From Podocnemis expansa (Eukaryota; Chordata; Testudines; Podocnemididae), in assembly GCA_007922195.1 (NCBI GenBank), contig ML681970.1, positions 310,001 through 374,000 of the forward strand: 64,000 nt of DNA, written 5' to 3'. The notes under the pieces were generated by a model. The model saw nothing but the letters and a program-made list of their open reading frames with translations. It was not told the origin of the DNA and did no database searches. Below are positions 36,111 to 47,900 of this stretch, piece by piece (position 1 is the first letter of the stretch; every line of letters starts with the position of its first letter). A program made the translations under genes and the position numbers.

Positions 36111-36533
36111 GGGTTTCAAATTCGGAGTCAGGGTGGGGAGTCGTGATCTTATTTAATTTCTGGGCTTTTTAAGGTTTTTAATTGAATTTTGTTCATACAG
36201 AGCTTTGAACTCTGGGGCCCAGGTAACATATTCAGCCAGCAAGGTATAAATAGAAAAGGAGAGACTGCACGGGAGAAAGGTGGTTTGTCTACAGAGCAAT
36301 TAAAAACCTGTAGCTGGCCTGTGAGCTGATTCAGGTTTGTGGGGCTTTTCTAATGGGCTATTTAACTACATTGCGGGTGTTTAAGGTGCAGCCTAGGTTC
36401 TTGCATTCTCTGAGGTGAGATGGTTCCAGAGCTCAGGCAGATGCATCTAGACCTGAATTAAACGACCTTTAGCCTAAGTCCTCTTAGTCTGCATTAACTG
36501 GCATGGTTCAGCTGCTGGTGTCTAATTGCAGTA

Positions 36534-36832
36534 GTTCCAAAGGGGCAGCTGTGTTAGCCTAGATCAGCAAAAGGAGCAAGGAGTCCTGTGGCACTTAAAG
36601 ACTAATAGATTTATTTATCACATGAGCTTTTGTGGGAGAAAATCCCACTTCATCAGATGCTTTGGAGAGGGGGGTCTTACAGAATGGAACTCCCTTGCTT
36701 TTATTTTCATCCCATTCAGTAAATTCTCCCCTCTTCAAAGCATTTGATGAAGTGGGATTTTCTCCCACGAAAGCTCATGTGACAAATAAATCTGTTAGTC
36801 TTTAAGTGCCACAGGACTCCTTGCTTCTTTCA
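36534..36832. mobile_element. Penelope-like element reduced to its two inverted ends
   Basis: The left end (ccaaaggggcagctgtgtta, cttaaagactaatagattta, catcagatgctttggag) and right end (tcaaagcatttgatgaagtg, ctcccacgaaagctcatgtg, tctttaagtgccacaggact) are inverted copies separated by about 60 bp. All protein-coding sequence has been lost. The two ends are about 85% alike by eye. Confidence 0.7.
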
Positions 36833-37043
36833 TCGTCATTGGGAATCCCTGGAAATTGAGACTGGTTGCCTTTCATGGATTGCCCATTTCAAATTAGCCG
36901 TGGATACAGTGGTGGCTGATAAGAGGTGCAGGCTCCGCGATCTTGCAGACATGTTTCTGAGCAGGGCAGGTGAACCGGGGTATTGGTTTGGTTCATGGCA
37001 CGCTCTTTTGGTTGCTTCTGTTTTTCCATTGCATGTAGTTGCA

Positions 37044-37567
37044 CAGGGGTGGCCAAACTTATGGAACACAAGAGCCACACAAGTTGATTGTTAAACTTTC
37101 AAGAGCTGCAGTAAGGCATATAGACATATTTTACCTACTCCAAAATTGCTAAGTTTACAATTCATTGCACACTTCAATTTTATCTTAAAAAGAGGGCAAA
37201 TATTGATCCTACTGTCAGATTCTAATAATTACTTAAGGTTACCATGAAGACTAGGCCTACCTATGCAGTAAAAACTAAGCTTCTCCCCACCATCCTGACC
37301 ATCCCACCGCTTCTTTCCACCATCCCAACCCCCTCCCTAAGCCCCAGGCCCTGATGCTGTCTCCCCCGGGCAGATCCCCCCTCCCCAGGGTCCCCTTACC
37401 TGGCTGCTCCAGCAGCTAGGGACGGGCTGGGGCTCCTCCCCGAGCATGCTCAGGGCAGGGGATTTAAAACTTCTAGGCTGGGGCTGCTTTCCTCTGGCTT
37501 TCTTCTGTGAGCCAATTTTTTTTACTCGAGCTGAATGCGGCTCCCGAGCCACAGTTTGACCACCCTA
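37044..37567. mobile_element. hAT-like element, CAGGGGTGGCCAAACT ends
   Basis: Left end CAGGGGTGGCCAAACTTATG; right end (inverted) TAGGGTGGTCAAACTGTGG. Flanks tagttgca (37036-37043) and tagtcgct (37568-37575) match at 6 of 8 positions. Removing the element joins sequence of the surrounding RTE-like remnant. Non-coding, with a C-rich middle. Confidence 0.65.
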
Positions 37568-38005
37568 TAGTCGCTTCTGATTCTCCAAAGTGCTGAGTTC
37601 CTTGCCTCAGCAGTCCCTCCATTGTTCTTGGTCCTGGGTTATCCATTCCCCCAAGCTGATGTCAGTGTGGCATTTCCTCATATGTGCCTTGAGGATGTCA
37701 TTGGAGAGTTTTTTTTCTGCCTTGCTCTGGCATGTTTGCCTGAGTAGAGAATAAACAGCTTGTTTTGACAGTCTGGAATCAGACATCTAGACAACATGGC
37801 CTGTCTAGCAAAGTTAGTGATGATAAATCAAATCCTTAATGCTTGTAATAAAGGCTTATGAGAGGACACAGATGCACGAACATCAATCATCCCATTTGAA
37901 TCAGAGAATCTTATACATACAGCATTGATGATACTTCTCTAGTGCCTTATGATATCTCCAGTATCCCCATACCATAGGATAGGAAATCACTACAGCTTTA
38001 TAGAC

Positions 38006-38330
38006 CAGTGGTTCTCAACGTCTGTGTTGGAACACAGTGTGTCACAGCACAGCGGGTGAGTGTGTTGCCACAATGAAGCCACCTGCAAATTCATCCCCCC
38101 TAACCCCTGGCTGCTAAAAGAAACCCTTATGATCTTTGGGCTGTGAGGTGTGCTGAGGCAGCAGGGTACTGCCTCTTTAAGAGCCACTGCCAGAAATCCT
38201 GATGGCGGATGCTTTTTGCAGTAGCGGAAGCTGCTCATTAAATCTCCTGTTCCTGAAAGCACCCATGGCAGCTGGGCTTTTTTGTAGTGCAGGGGCTACT
38301 CCTCAAGCTTGCCACCACTGAGAAACACTA
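38006..38330. mobile_element. Short hAT element, CAGTGGTTCTCAA family, degraded
   Basis: Left end CAGTGGTTCTCAACG; right end about TGAGAAACACTA. The flanking 8-mers (ttatagac, gtggaggc) do not match well, so the duplication has decayed or the right end is misplaced. Confidence 0.5.
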
Positions 38331-38739
38331 GTGGAGGCAGGTTTCTTTTGGTGGTAGGTGTGATGCTGTCCAGATATAGGGGACCGTTTGTGATACTTGT
38401 TCATATTAATATTTCATAATTGCATTAATCCAGAGGAACTGCGCCATGTTTGGTACCAACAGAAAAGTTGTAACTTGCTGGGAATGATTATAACATTTGT
38501 GTAGATGTTGGATCTGTAGTAGAAGTTAGTAATATGTTTGGTATATCTGTATTTCAATTTATTTGATTCTGGGTAACTCCCCAGACTGGATGTCGTTATC
38601 TCGTTAATGGCCCATCAGGGAACCACAGGCACAATGGGCCTAGGGAGAAACCTGCTCAATGAGTCACCTGGGCTGACTCTGTGACTCAACTCTGTTTTGA
38701 TCTGCAAAAACACCATAGCATGGGGTAAGCCAGAGGTGA

Positions 38740-39460
38740 TAAAAGGCAGCAGCATCAACTCCATTTTGTCTTCAGTCTATAACCAACACCCATCTCTGGA
38801 GTGATTCCTCTGTGACTGAGCAAAGGACTGAGGCCCAATCAGATGCTCGGTGACTATTGGAACAACTGGACAAACTTGCCAACTCTAGATTCTTCCAAGG
38901 ACTTGCTTTACATGGACTCTAAATCAGTGGTTTTCAAACTTAGGGTCAGGACCCAGTACTGGGTTGCAGACTATCAGGCACTGGGTCGTGGCATCCTTTC
39001 CTGACGCCACTGAATGACTGGAATGCGTTGCTCAAAGGCGTAATTGTTGGGTCACGAGCATAAGTGGATTTTTTTCGACTGGGTCCTGAGGAAAAAGTTT
39101 GAAAACCACTGCTCTAAATCATTTGTATGTATGTGATTCACTTTGACCCTTTAACATCTCTCATATTTTGTTTTTCTTTTCTTTTTATATTAAGCAATTA
39201 GTTTTAGTTACTGAAGGATTGGCTGGCAGCATGGTATTTTGGGTAAGAGTCAAGCCTGTATTGTTCTGGGTGATGTGGCTGGCCCTTTGGCATCAGGAGA
39301 ATGTATTTCTTTAAGCGACCTGTTGGCTAGTTGAGAACCGGAGGAGCTGACATGCAATGAAGAGGGCTGTTTCTATTTTGTTATGCTTTGTGATAACTGG
39401 TGTGGGGAATCAGAACCATGGTGTGTATTGCTGATTGGGAGTCTGGTTTAAGAACCATCT
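38740..39460 (+). repeat. Unclassified interspersed repeat, copy 1
   Basis: Shares an extended block with the region near 42380-42780. It includes tactgaaggattggctggca, gcatggtattttgggtaaga and tggctggccctttggcatca. This could be a solo LTR or the end of another retroelement; I could not identify termini. It contains the hAT element at 38925-39111. Confidence 0.5.
38925..39111. mobile_element. Short hAT element with perfect 8-bp duplication ctctaaat
   Basis: Ends CAGTGGTTTTCAAACTT and AAGTTTGAAAACCACTG form a perfect 17-bp inverted repeat. It is flanked on both sides by ctctaaat (38917-38924 and 39112-39119). 187 bp, non-coding. The copy at 63268 belongs to the same subfamily. Confidence 0.85.
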
Positions 39461-40639
39461 GTCAGTGTTTAGAGAGTTTGGCTCTCAGTTATGCAGACTT
39501 GCCATAATTTTTGTGTATTCAGGAGGTTATCCCAGGAGGCCAAGGTCACAGCGGGGCTTCTTTCATTTGATCCACCACTGAAAGCCTGGCAGCGATGAGA
39601 GCCTTGATGGCAGCACTTTGTGCAGAGGTTTATGCAAAAGCCCGACTTGCACATTTGAGCTGATAATTGAATTTCTTCATCAATATCAGCTGCCTGTGAG
39701 AAGTGACTTCCAAGATTTGGGGAGTATGCAACATTCTCTAGAGAGATTTAATGGATCTGTAATTCTGGGCTCAACATGGTGAATCAAGAACTTGCTAATG
39801 GAGCATGTTTGTCTTCTGGATGTTAAGTGTCAGTCCTGTTTTCTGATATGCTTTACCAAAGATGTTGATGTTCACCTGAGGAATTGTTTCTGGGTAAGCA
39901 TATGCTATGGTGTCATCAGCATACTGAAATGCTGTGACTGAAATCTGCTGTTTTGATTCTGGATCTGAAGTGGCCACAGTTGAACAGCTTGCCGTCAATT
40001 TTGTGGCCAAGCTGATCTCCTACAAGTAGTTTATCAGTGATCAAATAGAGCGTTGCATCACAGAAGATAAGAGTATTACAGTAATGTCATAGCCCTGCTT
40101 TTTAACCTTAATCTCTTTTAACCTTAAAAGGAGGAATAGTAGATTTATTGCAGAGGATCACTGCTTGTATGTTATCATGAAGGAGATGAAGATTGGTGAC
40201 CAGTTTCTGTGGGCATCCATATTTAAAAAGGATTTTCCACATGCTTCCCTGTTAATGGGATCAAAGCTTTTGTCAGATCAGTAAATTCCATGTATGGTGG
40301 TCTGTGGTGTTCTCTATGTTCTTCTTGCAGCTGGGTAGCAGTGAATATTGTCAGTAGTGCTACCTGGGCAGTTTGCAGCATCATCAGTTTGATAGTTGTG
40401 GCAGATTGTTCTTGGCTGCCTTGTGATGAGGCCCATGCCTGCCTAGGATTTCTGGTGAAACATTAAAGAAGTAACTTAGCACTTCAGTGCAGACAGTCTG
40501 CTCCTTGGCAAGGGACTCAAATAGTTATTTCCTCTGTAATTGGAAAATCTACTGCCCTGCTTCTTTTCTCCCAGGGCTCATTCTTCTGAGTGATCAGTGA
40601 TTTCCAGCTCTAAGGATTGTCTCCCTTCAGAGCCTGAGA

Positions 40640-41300
40640 AACTGCAATTCTACCTCTTTTTACCTGCCCTCATAGGTATGATTTGAGAGGTGGACAGTCC
40701 TTTCCTACACCTCGGGAATATGCCCTCTGATTCTTTGAGGGCACAATTGATCATACAACTTCCTTATTAAATATTCAGAAATAACTATAGCTGAATAGGG
40801 GGAGGAATCCTTCTGTTTCTTCAGACTACCTGAAGAAGGAATAGTTTTCCATGTATTTTTGCTGCCAAAATTACTTAAGTTGTGAGTGCTGGCAGGCTGG
40901 AGATAGAATTCCTTAAGTTAGATCCATAAACAAAGATTGCAGCCTGACATGACTGTGGAAGCATGGCTGATCATTTTTAGCTGGGCACACTGGATGATGT
41001 GGATTGTATGGCTACAAATCTCGCATTAGAGTTTTTCATCTAGAAATATTTTAAATAGAAAAAAATATATATATTGGGAGCGCAAAATGGCATTTCACAC
41101 TTGCTCTAGCCCAGTATAGGTGCCTTTAATTTCTTTTTTTTAAATACCACCATGGAATGCAGGAAATGGGTTACTTGTCTCAGTAGTCTAATCTTAGTTA
41201 AAATCCATTGCCTTTTTTAAAGGCCAGAAAGATTTTTAAAGGCCTTAAGTTTGTTTAGTCTGCTCTGCATAACACAGGCCAAAGAAAAGCAAGTTCACCC
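40640..41300. other. Intron sequence, nothing recognised
   Basis: No open frame with domain content and no clear repeat structure. Slightly A/T-rich. Confidence 0.4.
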
Positions 41301-41303
41301 ATC

Positions 41304-41437
41304 TTTGAAGCATCTGACGAAGTGGGATTTTCTCCCATGAAAGCTCGTGTGAAAAATAAATCTGTTGATCTTTTAAGTGCCACACTACTCCTTGGTTTTT
41401 TTGCTGGATTAGACTAACACGGCTATCCCCAAAGAAA
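41304..41437 (+). mobile_element. Penelope-like 3' end
   Basis: gaagcatctgacgaagtggg, attttctcccatgaaagctc, aaataaatctgttgatcttt and tagactaacacggctatccc mark a single 3' terminal segment. Confidence 0.65.
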
Positions 41438-41489
41438 TGCAGCCTCTGGTTCAAGACTGTAAGCTGAAGCTGAGCTGAACATATATTCT

Positions 41490-41765
41490 AGAAAGGTATT
41501 CAGTCCTGATTTTAAAAACTTCAGGTGATGATGAATCTACGACATATCTTGCTAGATTGTTCCATTGATAAATTACCCTCACTTAAAAATGAGGTATTAT
41601 TGCTAGTCTGAATTTCTCTAACTTTCCCTTCCAGCCCTTGGGATAAAGAGCTATATATTATAAATCTCTTCCTCATGTAAGTGCTTGTTGTCATGCTAGG
41701 GCTAAAAAGGCTGAGCAGCTTTGCAAATACATGACCCAAACCTTGCTTCAAAAGATGAATTATAG
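41490..41765 (-). mobile_element. CR1/L3-like LINE fragment
   Basis: Minus-strand reading resembles the C-terminal end of a CR1-group RT and its 3' flank (around tttcccttccagcccttggg, aatctcttcctcatgtaagt). Broken frames; truncated at both ends. Confidence 0.4.
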
Positions 41766-42079
41766 GAAAATACTATGGCAGTGAAGGTCATTCCTTACAA
41801 GCACACTAGAGGTTTCATATGTAGGTGTATTGATGGCAGTTAGTTGATGATAATTGCATCTATCTTGTTAGAGGTTAGCAAGGTAGATAAACTGTTTTCC
41901 TGTCTGTTGCTGCTGTTCTGTTTGAAGAGGTCAAAAGTGAATATTAACATCTGGAGGTAACAGTGTCAACTGTCCGTTAACTGTGCTAATGCAGCAAATT
42001 ACCTGTGCTATCTGGGAGGTGAAATTTTTACTTCAAAGGACAGAATACATACCAATTCTCTACTCAAGAAAGTATCTGT

Positions 42080-42780
42080 GAACTGTTGTGAGAGCTTAGA
42101 TAGTTATTGCTGTGTGTACATCTGAGGCCCAATGAGTAAATAACCTGCAACAGCCCGTCTTGCTACAACTATAAACAACGCTTGATGCATAATCCTTTTA
42201 TCTCACTCTGATCCAAGCTTCTCAGGGAAAGTTTGGCACTACAAGATGAGATACCAGTACTTGCCTGCGATCACCCTGCCAATTCTCATTGGAGAATTAG
42301 AACAAACTGTATACATGGACTATTTAGTCTTCATTTCTCTGGACTGGATTTCTAAGTGAAGCTGTGAAACAAAGGACTGGGCACCTGATGTTTATGGAGT
42401 TTCAAATCATTTGAATGTACATGATTACTTTAATCCTTTAGCAATTCTCTTATAGTTTTTCTTTTTCCTTTTATAGTAAACCTTTAGGTTAAGTTACTAA
42501 AGGATTGGCTGGCACCATGGCGTTTTGGGTAAGATCCAAACTTATATTGATCTGGTCATGTGGCTGATCCTTTGGGTTCGAAAGAACCCTTCTGGCAAAA
42601 AGCATGGAGTTATAAGTAACTTATCTCTTTATTAGACCTAGTGGTTGATTGGGAATCAGGAACTGAAATGCAGTAAAGGGGACTGTTTAGATTTTATTTT
42701 TGCTTCTTGATAAACAGTATGGGGGATCAGAAGCATGTTTTGTATCTTGTTGGGGAAATCTGACTTCAGTTTCACCCACC
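42080..42780 (+). repeat. Unclassified interspersed repeat, copy 2
   Basis: It parallels copy 1 near 38740-39460: ttactaaaggattggctggc, accatggcgttttgggtaag, catgtggctgatcctttggg and, further on, gggggatcagaagcatgttt. Same orientation and order. No coding sequence was recognised. Confidence 0.5.
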
Positions 42781-43708
42781 ACTACTGGGAGAATCTGCTT
42801 TCCATTTCCAGCCTCTCCTGACTTTTTGGCATTTTTAGGTGGTTACCCAAAGCACGGATAGGTAAGACTTGTGGATGATGATCAAGTCACCTCTTAACCG
42901 CTTCTTAAACTTACACAGATCAAGTTTCTTATACCTCTTAGTGTGAGTTATGGTTTCCAGACTTCAGATCGTTCTTACACTTCTGTGACCCCTTTCTAAT
43001 TTTTTAATGTAGTTTTTGTTACTTGGATATATTAGCTGTACAAAATGTTCATTACAATCTCACTAATGCCATATAAAGAGTTACCACCACCTCTTTATTC
43101 CTGCTTGATATCCCTTGCTTATAAATCCAAAGATCACATTTGCACTCTTAGCTAGATCATTGCACTGTGTGGGAGCTCATGTTTGGTTGGTTATGTGCTG
43201 TTAGCCCTAAGTCCTGTTCAGTGCAATTGCATTCCCAGATACGGTCTCCCAGCTTGCATGACCTGCATCATTGTTCCTCAATGTATATGACCTTGCTTTT
43301 GGTTGCGTTTAAAACAGGTGGTGTTTGAATGAGGTCACCTTACCAAGTGATCTGTTCTGGGGTATGTAACTGAACAGGGCCCCATTTTTATTTACCCCTC
43401 TCCTGATTTGTGGTGTTTGCAAGTTTTACCAGCAGTTAAGTTTTATCATCTTTCAGATCATTGATTAAAAACTAGAAGCATTCCCTGTGTAGTTACTTTT
43501 TGAGATGTTGATTAACTAGCTCTTAAGCATTTAATAAGGCTAACATTGATTTTATATAGTGCTAATTTTGTGTCAAAATGTCGGTCATATGCCTTACAGA
43601 AATCTGTTAACTTAGTTTTATCAATCACACTTGTGTTCTCATAAAAAAAATCATGAAAAGTTTGACAAGACCTATTTATTATAAAACCATGCTAGTGGTC
43701 AGTGATTA

Positions 43709-44525
43709 CCATATATACTTGTGGATAAGTCGATCTGTGCAAAAGCCGACCCTGATTCTGAGCCTCCAAAATAGCAAAAATTGGGTGACCTGCATATAAG
43801 GTGAGCTCCACCCATAGCCTCGGACCCAAACCCCACCCCCACCCCAGCGCTTCCGGCTTCCCCCTGAGTAACTGACATCCTCTCTAACCCTTGCCCCCAC
43901 TTTTCCCTAATGCCTCCCAACCCCTGACGCCATTGTACCCTGGCCTCCAGGATGCCAGCCAACACCCCCCCCCCCCCGTCCCCCTGCCTGACCATTTCAG
44001 ACACTGGGTCCCACTCCTTACTTTAATGCTGGCCTGGGATGACTCTCCAACATGGCTGTTCCAACCACATGCTGGGGCTCCATCCCAGAGCATGCTCTGT
44101 GCATTCTCTGGGCTGGAGACTTAAAACTCCTGGACAGGTGGCTGTCTGCTGTATTGACCCGCGTATAAGCAGAGTCAGGGGCGTCACTGGCCGGGGGGGG
44201 AGGGACCTGGGGCACAGGCATGGGCCCTGCCCCCCCCCCCCCAGCCGGCAGGCCCCACCCCCTGGCCAGGGCCAGGGCCAGGCCCAGGTGCGGCTGCGCC
44301 GCCCTGGGAGGCCGGGCCTCGGATCCCCAGCTGGGGATGGGGCCACCGTGGCCACTGGCGGCCGGGTCCTGGATCCCTGGCCTGATTGGGCCAGAGATCC
44401 AGGGCACTGGCACTGGGGTTCGGGGCACATGCCCTGGGGTGCCCAGCGCCAGCAACGCCCCTGAACAGAGTACCTGTTTTAAAGGAAATTTTCAGGCATA
44501 AAAATCTTGGAGTATATACGGTGTA
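43709..44525. mobile_element. DNA transposon with CCRTATATACT ends, carrying a nested hAT
   Basis: The left end reads ccatatatacttgtggataa and the right end, inverted, ccgtatatactccaagat. The break in the flanking LINE falls at these ends. The sequences tta (43707-43709) and gta (44525 region) may be remains of a 3-bp duplication, so a PIF/Harbinger-like MITE is possible, but this is not certain. It is non-coding; the open frames seen here are composition artefacts. Confidence 0.5.
44176..44463. mobile_element. Short hAT element, CAGGGGCGTYRCTGGC ends
   Basis: Ends CAGGGGCGTCACTGGC and (inverted) CAGGGGCGTTGCTGGC. Flanks are agcagagt (44168-44175) and aacagagt (44464-44471), 7 of 8. 288 bp, very GC-rich. 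The same family forms the shell of the nested element at 53497-59550. Confidence 0.8.
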
Positions 44526-45291
44526 CCAGCGGGTCATGATTCTTTACTGATACATTCCACATCAGCCTTTCCCTGGAATGACATCAGACTAACCAGCATA
44601 CAGATTATCCCATTTTACTCTTTTTAAGTATTGGGACAGCATTCACTTTTTTTCAGTCCTTTGGAGCTTCCCCAGGGTTTTAGGGACATGAATCAACATT
44701 AATGATTCAGAGAGCTCGTCAACCAATTCCTTTAATGCTCTTGAATGCAAATTATTGTTTCCTGTGGATTTAAAAATGCATAACTTTAATTGTTGCTCTT
44801 TGTCATCCACCCATTATGGGTGGAATAGAAAGTATTTCATTATCAGTGCCTGACATGAGTATCATCCTTTTGCATCATGATTTGACATTTTTACTTTACC
44901 ATCCTTATCTAGTGTTGGACCTATATCATTGTTATAGTTTTGTTTGTTCTTTCAAGAATTCCTTCTTATTGTCCTTCATCCTGCTGGCTTTTGACTTTTT
45001 TATTCCATTGCTGCCTTCAGCTTCCCTATCAACTGTCATCAGTCAGGAAATGCAAATTTTTATTTTTTGCTGTCAGTTTCTCCATTTTTATCTCTTATTG
45101 TTGCTTTCATCTCCTCTCTAAACCACTGTGACTGCTCAAAAAAGCCTTGTTTTGTGATTGCAGAGTTGATTCTTTGGGAATCTAATACAGCGAGTTTAAA
45201 TAATTCAGTTATTAACCTTCCCAAGACATAACTTTCCTTTTTTGGAGAGTAGCTGAGAATGATTAACAGCTCTTGTGTGAAGTTACCACTA

Positions 45292-47637
45292 AGGGTATGT
45301 CTGCTTTGTTGGTACTACACCAAAATAGCTATGCTAATGTAGCAATGCCAGCATAACCTTGCAGTGTAGATGCAGCCTTTACTGGTAGAAGGTGTTTTTC
45401 TGTAAGTATGAGAGATTGTTAAATTAGAGCTATCACCAGATGGACTTGTGGGCTTTTTCTGATAGTCTAAGAAATCTGAATCAGGTTAGTTACATTGGCA
45501 GCAGCATTCTTCTGTTGACACAGGCTGTGACTGCACAAGCTTGTACTGATGCGAGTTACATTGGCATAAAATTGTCACATTTAGTATATCGATTGTGCGT
45601 TTGCACACTGGGCTCCTTGTGCTAACATTGCATGCAATCTCCAGGAGCCCATCTGTGAATACAGTGTGATGCACTATGTGTAGGGATCTCAGTGTACGGT
45701 TTACCACCATCCAGCACACTGAGTTTTGGGAAAAACTGGCAATACGTGACGGGGCAGAAACAAGTGGTACAAGTCAGCTTACCCGCATGCAGTTTTCTCT
45801 GTCCCATAACGTTATCTATAGCCCATAATTTTCATACCTTAAAAAAAAAAATATATGAACCCATTCATTCCTCCTTGTTATCCATTATCTCTATGTACTG
45901 TCATAAAGAGCATTGCAAGCATAGGATACATCATCCTTGACATTTACAGAGATGCAGGAAGAACTGCATTAGTGGGAAATATGACTGTTTCATGGAGGAC
46001 AGATTGCTGTTGGACAAATTCAGGGTGGCTGGTGTTATTCATGAAACAGCTGCACACAGTGCTGGTTTGGGGCCCAAGAAATGAGCATTGACTGGTGGAA
46101 ATGGATCATGATTCAGGTTTGGAATAACAAGCAGCGGCTGCAGAACTTTCAGATGTGAAAGACCACATTCCTGCATCTGTACATGAACTCACCCCAGCCA
46201 GTCAGCATAAGGACACCAGAATGAAGGCTGCACTGACCATGAAGAAGTGAGTGAAGATTGTACTGTGAAAACTTGCAATGCTGGATTGCTACTCATTAGT
46301 GGGAAATTGTTTTTGAGTTAGAAAAGCCACTGTGTGAGCTGTTGTCATGTAAATATGCAGCAGAGCCATTAATTATCTCCTGCTATGCAGGACTGACTCT
46401 TGACAGTGTGCCGGACATAGTGGATGGATTTGCAGTAATGGGGTTCAGAGACTGTTGTCATGACAGATAACATGCATGCATTGTCCCTGTTTTGGTAGCC
46501 ATCTTACCTTGCCCCCAGAAAATGTCAACAGAAAGGACTGCTTTTCTGTGGTTGTGCAGGTATTGGTTGATCACTAGGGCTACTTCACTGACATCAGTGT
46601 GGGCTGGTCAGGGGAGGGCATGATGCTCACATCTTTAAGAATACTGGACTCTTAAGAAACTGCAAGGATGGAATTTCTTTCCTCACATGTGGATTATCGA
46701 TGGTAACATTGAAGTGCTAGTAATGGTCCTGTGGGACTCGCCTTGCTCTTAGTTCCTGTGGCTCATGAAGCCATACAGTGGCCACCTTGACAGCACCAAG
46801 GAAGGATTCAACTACTGGCTCAGCAGGTGTAGCATAACAGTTGGATGTGCTTTTTGCTAGACTAAAAGGAGGATGACATTGTTTACTCACAAAATTGGAT
46901 CTCTGTGAGAAAAATATCTCAGTTGTTATACCTCCCTGCTGTGTTGTGCATAATATCTATGAGGTAGAGGGGGAAAGTTGCAGCTGGAGTGGAGGGCTGT
47001 CTGCTGGGTTTGAACAGCCAGATTCAAGGGATATTAGATGAGTTTAGTGTGGAGGTATGTAGCTGAAGGAAACCTTGATAAAAAAGCACTTTAAGAGTGA
47101 GCCTTAGTAAAGTGCTGTGGTAGACTGTGCTCTACTTTGCCCTGTAGTTTTGAGGTCTATTAGGAATGAGGGGGCAGGTATGTGTGTTTATGAATATATA
47201 TTCTCCATACACTTGTTAATTTTGTCATGTTTGCTGTGCCTTTATATAATTATTACACTGTTACTGATGCTGAGCATTGTCACACTTTGCAGTAATAAGT
47301 GAATGGGTGTTTTCAGTACCACTTGGTGTTATACAGCATATGGCATCAAGTAATGAAGATGAATTATTTTCCAGAGGAGAATCTCATTGAGTAGGACATG
47401 CATAGGAATGCAGCCCTTGATGCTATGTGCAATGCAGAGTGGATAAGTAACCAACCCATGGTGCAGGCAGCTCTAGATGTATGTGAAGTCTCTTCCCATT
47501 GTCGTAGCAACTCCCTCTTGGGAAGGTGGAGTACCTGTGTCGATGGAAGAAGCTTTCTCATCAGCGTAGGCAGCGTCTTCACTAACCACTGCAGTGGCAT
47601 AGCTGCCTCTCTGCAGCGCTGTAAGTGTAGATAAGCC
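45292..47637 (+). mobile_element. PIF/Harbinger DNA transposon, decayed
   Basis: The ends look like a degraded inverted repeat: gggtatgtctgctttgttgg at the left, and at the right ctgtaagtgtagataagcc, which inverts to ggcttatctacacttacag. Inside lies a broken Harbinger-type transposase (about 46360-47040). No TWA duplication could be read. The left 600 bp and the segment 47360-47637 look like the non-coding ends, the latter also open on the minus strand by chance. Confidence 0.55.
46360..47040 (+). pseudogene. PIF/Harbinger (HARBI1-like) transposase remnant
   Basis: Translating across frameshifts gives the hallmark order of Harbinger transposases. First VVQVLVDH-stop-GYFTDISVGWSG (about 46552-46613), then in another frame GHDAHIFKNTGL, then LMKPYSGHLDSTKEGFNYWL and SRCSITVGCAF (46762-46855), and finally PCCVVHNIYE near 46940-46970. 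In the family, as I recall it, the penultimate block reads 'TVECAFGRLK', so the catalytic Glu position is Gly here and a stop follows. Several stops and shifts make it clearly inactive. Related domesticated HARBI1 exists in vertebrates, but this copy lies in an intron and is degraded. Confidence 0.65.
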
Positions 47638-47639
47638 AT

Positions 47640-47900
47640 CAGTGTCTAAATGTGTGCTGCATCAAACCTGGTGCATTGACCATGGCTAAGGATAAGATTG
47701 TTGTGGAGGTCACAGAAGTCATGGATTCTGTGACTTCCAGAGACCTCCATAACATTTTTTTGCTTCAGCCCTGGGGTAGCAGAACTGGAGCTGTCAACTG
47801 GCAGATGGTGCCAAGCTGCTGCAGATGGTGGGGGCCCCAGAGACTGTGGCAATCTGCCGGGGGGCGGGGAGGGGGTTTAATTCCTTTCTGACCCCACATA
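47640..47900. repeat. Palindrome-containing repeat
   Basis: gtggaggtcacagaagtcat at 47703 and the mirrored atgacttccagagacctccat-type arm ending near 47750 form a hairpin with arms of about 20 bp (ggaggtcacagaagtca / tgacttccagagacctcc). This resembles the tip of an interspersed repeat of unknown class. Confidence 0.4.

Larger units (their letters stand above)
36835..40640 (-). mobile_element. RTE-like non-LTR retrotransposon remnant, interrupted
   Basis: The minus strand reads parts of an RT polyprotein. From high to low coordinate there is an equivalent of 'MEFTDLTKAFDPINREACGK' (about 40300-40240), the active-site block VTAFQYADDTIAYAYPETIP with LTLNIQKTNMLH (ORF 40010-39795), and then C-terminal and 3' sequence near 37700-37570 and 37040-36835. 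It is interrupted by hAT elements (37044, 38006) and by an unclassified repeat (about 38570-39460, itself carrying a hAT). Frames are broken throughout. The YADD box is intact, but the protein is not. The family name is a judgement by eye. Confidence 0.5.
42850..45250 (-). mobile_element. CR1/L3-like LINE remnant, split by a nested insert
   Basis: The sequence 42850-43708 and 44526-45250 forms one continuous old LINE remnant on the minus strand, interrupted at 43709-44525. Landmarks are the inverted 3'-region text around gaccccttt, acaaaatgttcattacaatc and gcatgacctgcatcattgtt, then after the insert agcatacagattatcccat and ctttggagcttccccaggg, in the order expected for a CR1-group RT read backwards. 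No intact frame. Confidence 0.45.

Noticed and set aside
44018..44537. Open frames of 93-145 codons
   Set aside because: They span the GC-rich hAT at 44176-44463 and its host element; composition artefact.
47360..47640. 91-codon minus-strand frame
   Set aside because: It lies in the non-coding right end of the Harbinger element and overlaps an equally long plus-strand frame.
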